A DNA stretch of 40,158 nt from JAAXGI01 sp963579625. Its GTDB lineage: Bacteria; Gemmatimonadota; Gemmatimonadetes; Longimicrobiales; Gaopeijiaceae. Shown piece after piece: positions 35,665 to 40,158 of this stretch. Numbering within the stretch: the stretch's first letter is position 1; the number at the start of each line of letters is the position of its first letter. A model generated the notes under the pieces. That model did no database searches and had not been told where the DNA came from. It saw only the letters and a list, made by a program, of their open reading frames with translations. Location: the NCBI GenBank assembly GCA_963579625.1, contig CAUZHN010000019.1, positions 1-40,158 on the forward strand. The letters run 5' to 3'. The translations under genes and the position numbers were made by a program.

Positions 35665-36410
35665 TGGCCAGGTCGCAGGGGGACGAGCGGTCATCCGCCC
35701 GCATTGATCAGCGGTACTACGAGACGAGCGGATACTTCGAAGAAGGGGGCCGGCATCTACTCGATCCAGTCAGCCGCTTTCAGCGGTATCGGATCCGGGA
35801 GGTCTTGAAGCTCTGCGGTGACTTGAACGGAAACAGGGCGGTGGATCTGGGATGCGGTTGGGGTACAATTTCGTTCGCTCTGGCAGAGGATGCCGAAGCC
35901 GTCGTTGGCGTGGACTTCGCGGAGGCCAGCCTCCGCCTTTGCCGGTCCCGACATGATTTGGATCGGTATCCGAACCTCTCCTTCATTCAAGCGGATGCGA
36001 GCAGAACGGGGCTCCCGGCCAGTGAGTGGGATCTCGTTGTCGCCGCTGACGTAATCGAGCACCTGTACCCGACCAAGACCTTGGATGTGTACCGAGAGGC
36101 ATACCGGCTTTTGCGTCCTGGTGGTCGCCTCGTAATCTGGACTCCGGCTCCCACCCACATCCTAGAGTGGCTCCGCCGACACGGAGTCCTTCGGCCGGAC
36201 CCCACTCACGTGGACTACAAAACGTTGGCTCGGATACACGGTGAGGTTGAGGAATGTGGCCTTCGTGTCGTCGAGGCGCGATATGCGCCCTCACATCTTC
36301 CAGTGTTGAGCATTATCGAGCGGGTGGGACAGCGGTGGATTCGCTGGTTGCAACGGCGGATAGCAGTAGTGGTGATCAAGCCAGGTGGCTCAATTGATAG
36401 GGGGATGTGA
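35664..36410 (+). CDS. Class I SAM-dependent methyltransferase
   Basis: 248 residues from ATG 35664 (TGATG overlap). The SAM-binding motif I is AVDLGCGWGTISFAL, followed by the acidic motif II VVGVDFAEASL, motif post-II QADASRTGLP and VVAADVIEHL. RLLRPGGRLVIWTPAP is typical of small-molecule or lipid/sugar methyltransferases. A C-terminal hydrophobic helix is possible near 220-240. The substrate is unknown. It is the last gene of the long + strand run. Confidence 0.88.
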   Translation: MARSQGDERSSARIDQRYYETSGYFEEGGRHLLDPVSRFQRYRIREVLKLCGDLNGNRAVDLGCGWGTISFALAEDAEAVVGVDFAEASLRLCRSRHDLDRYPNLSFIQADASRTGLPASEWDLVVAADVIEHLYPTKTLDVYREAYRLLRPGGRLVIWTPAPTHILEWLRRHGVLRPDPTHVDYKTLARIHGEVEECGLRVVEARYAPSHLPVLSIIERVGQRWIRWLQRRIAVVVIKPGGSIDRGM

Positions 36411-36433
36411 GTCCATCGGGCTATGGTGAAGGA

Positions 36434-36471
36434 GGCATAGCTATACATAATATCTATTATGCGACTATGCT
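36434..36471. repeat. Nested inverted repeat between convergent genes
   Basis: GCATAG (36435-36440) pairs with CTATGC (36465-36470), with a G-T pair outside. Inside, CATAATA (36446-36452) pairs with TATTATG (36455-36461). The result is an AT-rich cruciform or hairpin between two converging genes. It has no U-tract on either side, so it is at most a weak bidirectional terminator. Confidence 0.4.
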
Positions 36472-36493
36472 ACGAAAAGGCTACAGGACTGGC

Positions 36494-37195
36494 TCAGCTC
36501 CCTTGGATTCTCAGCTCAGCCAGGCGCATCTGGTGGCGTGGGCGATTGGGATCGTCGGGCTCAAGCGCATCAAGGATAGACTGATAGGCCTGAACGGCTC
36601 CAGCTGAATCACCGCTCGCGAGGAGAGACCGAGCCTGCCCCTCTCCAGCCTCCACCCTCTGAAAGGAGAATTCTACCTGCGACAAGAGCTCTTCATAGAT
36701 CTGGATTGCCTCGCCCCATCGCTCTGCCTGCTCTAGGGCGGCAGCAAGCATGAAGGTAGCATCCAACGCCAATGGCGAGCTGAAATTTGGCGCGACGGCT
36801 TCTAGGACCTCCACGGCAGCATTCGGGTCACTGACTTCTGATAGGAGATGTACCCGTGCGAGAAGAAGCCGCGCCTCGATTGCGAAAGAAGTCCCTCCGA
36901 AGCGATCAAGGTACCCCTGTACACTGGCTTCAAACGTTGCAGGATCCTGGAACCCGACGGTTTGCTGGAGTTCTTCCAGCTCGCCAGCGGCAGCATCCAA
37001 TTCCTCCGAACGCTGGCTGGACCATAAGAAGGATCCAACGACGAGTGCTACGAGGACGACCCCGAACACAACCAATGTCGGTGCCCGGTGGCGTCCCCAG
37101 ATCACTAGTTCCAGGATACGCGCAGTAAAGGCATCCTCGTCGGTGCTGGAAGAGGTCGATGGCCTCGTTGGTGAGGGCGGCTTGCGGGTGGCCAT
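36494..37195 (-). CDS. TPR-repeat, single-membrane-anchor protein (YfgM-like)
   Basis: 233 residues from ATG at 37195; an in-frame TTG at 37204 would add three. The first ~40 residues are polar and presumably cytoplasmic. One membrane helix follows (APTLVVFGVVLVALVVGSFLW, about 40-60). The periplasmic part has TPR-type helical pairs (ATFEASVQGYLDRFGGT, ALDATFMLAAALEQAERWGE, GAVQAYQSILDALEPDDP). This matches the TPR_21/YfgM group, associated with SecYEG and periplasmic chaperones in E. coli. The usual neighbours bamB and der are not here. It is monocistronic and faces away from DUF423. Confidence 0.8.
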   Translation of the reverse strand: MATRKPPSPTRPSTSSSTDEDAFTARILELVIWGRHRAPTLVVFGVVLVALVVGSFLWSSQRSEELDAAAGELEELQQTVGFQDPATFEASVQGYLDRFGGTSFAIEARLLLARVHLLSEVSDPNAAVEVLEAVAPNFSSPLALDATFMLAAALEQAERWGEAIQIYEELLSQVEFSFQRVEAGEGQARSLLASGDSAGAVQAYQSILDALEPDDPNRPRHQMRLAELRIQGS

Positions 37196-37220
37196 AGCGC
37201 TCAAGGTAATCGGGAGTTGT

Positions 37221-37253
37221 ACTCAATCTGGATGAAAAAAGGTATGATTGAGT
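37221..37253. promoter_or_regulatory. 8-bp inverted repeat in a divergent promoter region
   Basis: ACTCAATC (37221-37228) and GATTGAGT (37246-37253) form a perfect inverted repeat with a 17-bp spacer, just upstream of the minus-strand TPR gene and in the 205-bp gap shared with DUF423. The geometry suits a dimeric regulator, but no regulator can be named. A second palindrome, GAGGGT-G-ACCCTC, lies at 37352-37364. Confidence 0.35.
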
Positions 37254-37400
37254 TCTCAGAGGGTCAACGGAGACGGTCTGGTGATGTCCTGCCCCCTACA
37301 CCTACCTTTCCTTGGTTGAGTTCAGATCTTCGTTCACTTTTTGTCCCGCTCGAGGGTGACCCTCTTTGCGGTTAAGCTCTTAAGTAGAGGAGCCAAGAGT

Positions 37401-37772
37401 ATGGAACGTTACTTCCTCATAATTGGAAGCATCTCGGCCTTCTTCGCTGTTGGTCTCGGCGCGTTCGGAGCTCATGGGCTTGAAGGCCGTCTGGAGCCAT
37501 CTGATTTGCAGACGTTCGAGGTCGCAGTCAGGTACCAGATGTACCACGCACTGGCCCTTCTCTTCCTCGGGTTGCTCCTCGAACGATGGCCTGGAAGTCT
37601 AGGGATTTGGGCGGGCTGGGCCTTCGTGGCCGGAACGCTCATCTTCTCGGGGTCTCTCTACACCCTCGTACTCACAGGCGTGCGTGGGCTCGGTGTAGTT
37701 ACGCCGATCGGTGGCCTTGCACTATTGGCGGGATGGGTTCTCTCCGCCGCTCACCTTGTTCGGTTGCGTTAG
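37401..37772 (+). CDS. DUF423 family small membrane protein
   Basis: 123 residues, four membrane segments (about 6-25, 45-62, 68-88 and 98-118). It has the DUF423/YgdD signatures AVGLGAFGAHGLEG near the N-terminus and VAVRYQMYHALALL in the middle. Function unknown. The start is ATG 37401 with AGAGGAG upstream; the frame is open 60 bp further up but without support. Its TAG stop begins a TAGAAGG segment resembling the repeat-element termini. The sirtuin gene follows closely. Confidence 0.88.
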   Translation: MERYFLIIGSISAFFAVGLGAFGAHGLEGRLEPSDLQTFEVAVRYQMYHALALLFLGLLLERWPGSLGIWAGWAFVAGTLIFSGSLYTLVLTGVRGLGVVTPIGGLALLAGWVLSAAHLVRLR

Positions 37773-37792
37773 AAGGGTGGAGAAGCCGGCTG

Positions 37793-38590
37793 TTGACTGC
37801 TAACGGAGGAACTCTGCGGCAAGTCCGTGGAGCCATTCGGCGCGCTCAGGGGGTGATGATCCTCACCGGAGCTGGCGTCAGCGCTGATTCTGGAATCTCT
37901 ACTTTTCGAGACTTTGGAGGACTCTGGGATCGGTATCGGCCTGAGGAACTCGCGACCCCGCAGGCTTTCCAGCGGGATCCGAAAGTGGTTTGGGAGTGGT
38001 ACGATTCAAGGCGCCGAACTGTGTTGTCTTGTAGGCCAAACAGGGGCCACAAGGCTATCGCCCAGTTTCTGCTCTCGAGAGAGGACGTGACGCTAGCCAC
38101 CCAGAACGTCGACGGTCTTCATCAGCGCGCGTTTGAAGAGGCGACCGATTCATTGGTCATGGCTCCCACCCCACTGGATAGAGATTTTGATCGGACCCTG
38201 GAGCTACATGGGAGCATTCTCCGCACACGATGTTCGGTGTGTGAAATGAGCCAACAGGAGTACGAATCGATTGACACGAGCGATGTCGATGCTCTTCCCC
38301 ACTGTTTGGATTGTGGAGCGATGATGCGTCCCGATGTCGTTTGGTTTGGCGAATCGCTCGATGGGAGCGTCTTAGAGCTAGCCCTTGAGGCTGCACGGGT
38401 CGCCGAGGTATGCATCGTTGTGGGAACAAGTGCGGTAGTGCAACCGGCCGCCAGCATCCCCCTTGCGACTCAAGAGTCCGGTGGGATAATGATTGAAGTG
38501 AATCCAGAGCATACCCCACTTACCTCACTTAGCCAATGGAGTTTACAAGGGTCTAGCACAGAGGTTCTTCCCCAGATTCTAGGGCTTTAG
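37793..38590 (+). CDS. NAD-dependent protein deacylase, class III sirtuin type
   Basis: Sirtuin removing acyl groups from lysines with NAD. About 265 residues. Motifs are GAGVSADSGISTFR (27-39), TQNVDGLH (103-110), catalytic His139 (LELHGS), zinc cysteines 147, 150, 171 and 174, and VVGTSAVVQPAA. Tyr70 and Arg73 (WEWYDSRRR) match the Tyr-x-x-Arg pair that lets SIRT5 and bacterial CobB accept succinyl-lysine. The start is uncertain: TTG 37793 fits the family length, while a GGAGGA at 37805 would suit a CTG at 37814. The frame is open upstream within DUF423. Confidence 0.88.
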   Translation: MTANGGTLRQVRGAIRRAQGVMILTGAGVSADSGISTFRDFGGLWDRYRPEELATPQAFQRDPKVVWEWYDSRRRTVLSCRPNRGHKAIAQFLLSREDVTLATQNVDGLHQRAFEEATDSLVMAPTPLDRDFDRTLELHGSILRTRCSVCEMSQQEYESIDTSDVDALPHCLDCGAMMRPDVVWFGESLDGSVLELALEAARVAEVCIVVGTSAVVQPAASIPLATQESGGIMIEVNPEHTPLTSLSQWSLQGSSTEVLPQILGL

Positions 38591-38677
38591 ATGAATCGGT
38601 TTTGTTTGATGTATCATATGTTCGATCATTATGGAGACAATATCTCGGGATGATGCTCCCGGTCATTCGTAGAGAAA

Positions 38678-38839
38678 ATGACTCACATCATTATGCAGGG
38701 TGCAATGCTCGAGGAGGTCCTGGCAACAAGTTGCACTCCCATCTACGACGAAGAATGGGGTCAGCTAGAGTTATGGACAGTGCCTGATCTATTTCCGATC
38801 ATTTACGAGGAGTTCGGGGGAGAGCTAATGATGATTTGA
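38678..38839 (+). CDS. Possible small acidic protein (53 aa), unrecognised
   Basis: An ATG-started frame of 53 codons in the gap between the sirtuin and the cold-shock gene. The product is acidic with many aromatic and hydrophobic residues (MTHIIMQGAMLEEVL... ending EEFGGELMMI). The upstream AGAGAA is a poor ribosome site. No family is recognised. It may be genuine or chance; codon choice does not look unlike its neighbours. Confidence 0.3.
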   Translation: MTHIIMQGAMLEEVLATSCTPIYDEEWGQLELWTVPDLFPIIYEEFGGELMMI

Positions 38840-38866
38840 TTGGCGGACCGAACAAGGTCTACGGTC

Positions 38867-38905
38867 GAAAAACAACGGGCCGTCCCGAAGAATCGGAACG
38901 GCCCG
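38867..38905 (-). terminator. Rho-independent terminator of the cold-shock gene
   Basis: Read on the minus strand, a 12-bp GC-rich stem (arms 38905-38894 and 38887-38876, one G-T pair) with a six-base loop is followed by TTGTTTTTC. It lies 27 bp after the csp stop. No T-tract is present on the + strand side, so it is one-directional. Confidence 0.9.
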
Positions 38906-38932
38906 CAGGCTTAACGCTGGTTCGGTCGCAAC

Positions 38933-39139
38933 CTACGCCACGGTAACGTTCTCCGCGGCGGGGCCTTTCGCACCTTCTACGATGTCAAACTCCACCTGAG
39001 AACCCTCGTTCAGACTCCTGAAGCCCTCCACCTGAATTGCGCTGTGGTGCACGAAGCAATCCTTGCTGCCGTCTTCCGGGGTGATGAATCCAAATCCCTT
39101 CTGATCGTTGAACCACTTTACTGTTCCCTTGGTACGCAT
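38933..39139 (-). CDS. Cold-shock domain protein (CspA family)
   Basis: 68-residue single-strand nucleic-acid-binding protein acting as an RNA chaperone. The start TKGTVKWFNDQKGFGFI holds RNP1 (KGFGFI, 14-19). RNP2 is CFVHHSAI (28-35), where the usual V/I-F-V-H is Cys-Phe-Val-His. The ATG has AAGGAG 8 nt upstream on the minus strand and its own terminator downstream, so it is monocistronic. The region 5' of it (39140-39244) includes a 17-bp palindrome. Csp mRNAs often have long regulatory leaders, but I cannot show one here. Confidence 0.95.
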   Translation of the reverse strand: MRTKGTVKWFNDQKGFGFITPEDGSKDCFVHHSAIQVEGFRSLNEGSQVEFDIVEGAKGPAAENVTVA

Positions 39140-39227
39140 CTATCGCGCTCCTTGGTTTCTTCGAGTCGGAGTTACGATGACACGTACTTGCCGACTACTT
39201 GACTGACGCGGAACCCCCGCGCGGTGC

Positions 39228-39244
39228 GTGACCATTATGGTCAC
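39228..39244. promoter_or_regulatory. 17-bp perfect palindrome upstream of csp
   Basis: GTGACCAT-T-ATGGTCAC is a perfect 8+1+8 palindrome about 90 bp before the cold-shock start and directly next to a run of eight A's that forms the T-tract of a minus-strand terminator. It resembles an operator for a dimeric regulator. It could also be a hairpin in the csp leader. Confidence 0.4.
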
Positions 39245-39278
39245 AAAAAAAAGCGGCCTCCGTGAACAGGACGACCGC
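39245..39278 (-). terminator. Minus-strand Rho-independent terminator with no visible gene
   Basis: On the minus strand, GCGGTCGTCC (39278-39269) pairs with GGAGGCCGC (39261-39253) through seven or eight pairs including G-T pairs, then eight T's (39252-39245). It would end a transcript coming from above 39280, where no minus-strand gene is seen. Confidence 0.6.
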
Positions 39279-39283
39279 CCTCA

Positions 39284-40032
39284 TCAAAATCAAAGACTTT
39301 GTACCCTCTTCACTTTCATTACTGGCCAAAAAATGGAGAAGCCCAGCGATGCTGTCAACAGGCAAGCAGGTTGTGTGGTGTCATGAAGACATGTGTAGCT
39401 GAAGCGATTACTACGACAACACATATCCTATTTTAGACTCCGACTGCGTTTGAAAACCTTACTATCACCAATAAGGACCAATCTCTTTTCCATAGCTTGC
39501 GACCTGATTGATCTAACAGTCTATTGGGGTTGAGCATACGGCCCGTTCGCCACCCTATCCTTAGGTAGGTTGCCCCTGAAGTTCAACTGGCTGTTTTCGT
39601 AGTAGGATTCAATTGTTGAAAGCCCCCTTCCCCACCAAATGCCTTTTCGAAAACGCTTCTAAAACGACTAGGACAACTAGTAGTCCTACGTCATATGGTT
39701 CATCAGGTTTAATATCCTAAAATTGGGATTCGTGATCGGAAGACCTACGAATCAAGCGAGCCCACACGGATTTCGAGCAAAGAGATCCCAAGATGTTGTA
39801 ACCACTACCGCCCAGACATTACCCCACTCCGCAGACTAGCCGACATTGTGGACTCATACTGCTCATGCGCATTACGTTCGGATCCTACCAGCTAGGTGAG
39901 TAACTGCGGGTGATAGCATCGGCCGGGGGACGTTGCGCCTATGTTGTTACCGACCTAGGATTCACGATCCCATCGCACTGCAAATCTATAGGGGTTAATA
40001 CTCTAGCCTATCAAGTCAAGGAAAGAGGAATA
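39284..40032. other. Gene-poor, more AT-rich region
   Basis: About 750 bp with no frame worth calling on either strand, visibly richer in A and T than the rest. It contains small inverted repeats: CAAAGACTTTG near 39291; TAGGAC/GTCCTA around 39668-39688; GATTCGT/ACGAATC at 39727-39753. None looks like a tRNA, tmRNA, RNase P RNA or SRP RNA. It must hold the promoter of the exported protein gene at 40042. It may encode a small minus-strand RNA ended by the terminator at 39245-39278. Confidence 0.5.
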
Positions 40033-40041
40033 GTGAAAATC

Positions 40042-40158
40042 ATGAAAGCTGAGATTCGACCCTTCCGAACGCAGACTCTCGTGTTTCGCCTCGGCCTGGC
40101 CTGCACAGTCTTCTTGGCGATGGCCTCCACCGCCCTGGCTCAGCGCTTGCCAGGCACG
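40042..40158 (+). CDS. Exported protein, N-terminus only (cut by window edge)
   Basis: 39 codons to the window end. A classical signal peptide is visible: basic start (MKAEIRPFRTQTLVFRLG), hydrophobic core (~18-32) and a likely cleavage site after ALA-Q (STALAQ). Mature function cannot be told. The start may be GTG 40033, which has AGAGG four bases upstream and is in frame; ATG 40042 has the same site 13 bases away. Confidence 0.6.
   Translation, partial: MKAEIRPFRTQTLVFRLGLACTVFLAMASTALAQRLPGT

Noticed and set aside
38602..38787. 61-codon + strand ORF after the sirtuin
   Set aside because: Low-complexity, poor ribosome site and overlapping a different small frame (38678-38839) whose product looks more protein-like. 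No family features.
39841..39930. Fragment faintly like a 16S rRNA variable region (AGGTGAGTAACTGCGGGTGA)
   Set aside because: Only a short chance likeness; flanking sequence does not match rRNA.
1..40158. tRNA genes and CRISPR arrays
   Set aside because: No T-arm GGTTCGAATCC-like sequence with a cloverleaf was found on either strand, and no short direct repeats at regular spacing were seen.

Overview
This is a moderately GC-rich bacterial chromosome segment, densely packed and almost all on the + strand. It carries a full KDO pathway (kdsB, kdsA, kdsC, kdsD) next to lptC-lptA-lptB, so the cell is a diderm with KDO-containing lipopolysaccharide or something like it. With UPF0182, sigma-54, a class III type sirtuin and a DUF177-rpmF-plsX-fab core cluster, a Gemmatimonadota-like lineage is plausible. 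That assignment is a guess from gene content. I see no rRNA, tRNA, CRISPR array, prophage or complete insertion sequence.

Layout. 1-3275: the 3' end of a phosphohexomutase gene overlapping a large UPF0182 membrane protein. 3470-5993: sucC, sucD, ndk. 6058-11923: DUF177/yceD, rpmF, plsX, fabD, fabG, acpP, fabF, ispF (ribosome and fatty-acid genes, no fabH). 12242-14774: a Xer-type recombinase converging with an S41 C-terminal processing protease. 14941-17376: glutamine-dependent NAD synthetase and an orphan glutamine amidotransferase (pabA/trpG). 17504-36410: eighteen genes with no gap longer than about 20 bp. They run kdsB, pyrG, kdsA, kdsC, kdsD, lptC, lptA, lptB, rpoN, then a glycan/lipid set (GT2, wecB, GT4, YfhO-like GT-C, LPG-synthase-TM protein, DPM1-like GT2, zinc-ribbon protein, PlsC-like acyltransferase, methyltransferase). 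36494-39139: a TPR/YfgM-like protein (-), DUF423 (+), sirtuin (+), a possible 53-aa ORF, and a cold-shock protein (-). 39245-40032: a gene-poor, more AT-rich stretch that starts with a minus-strand terminator for which I can find no gene. 40042-end: the start of an exported protein.

How the genes fit together. The long run joins CTP supply (pyrG), KDO synthesis and activation, and the LPS export ATPase with its periplasmic partners to sigma-54. It then continues into a second module resembling the three-part periplasmic glycosylation scheme (membrane GT2 making a polyprenyl-phosphate sugar, a flippase, and a YfhO GT-C enzyme). Here no GtrA-like flippase is present and an AglD/LPG-synthase-like membrane protein sits in its place.

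The most unusual non-coding signal is a pair of diverged, homologous elements (6811-7082 and 11921-12241). They are bounded by 28-bp terminal inverted repeats that align without gaps in all four arms. In both copies the first three bases of the left arm are the TAG stop codon of the upstream gene (rpmF, ispF). They look like MITE-type elements or a structured dispersed repeat.
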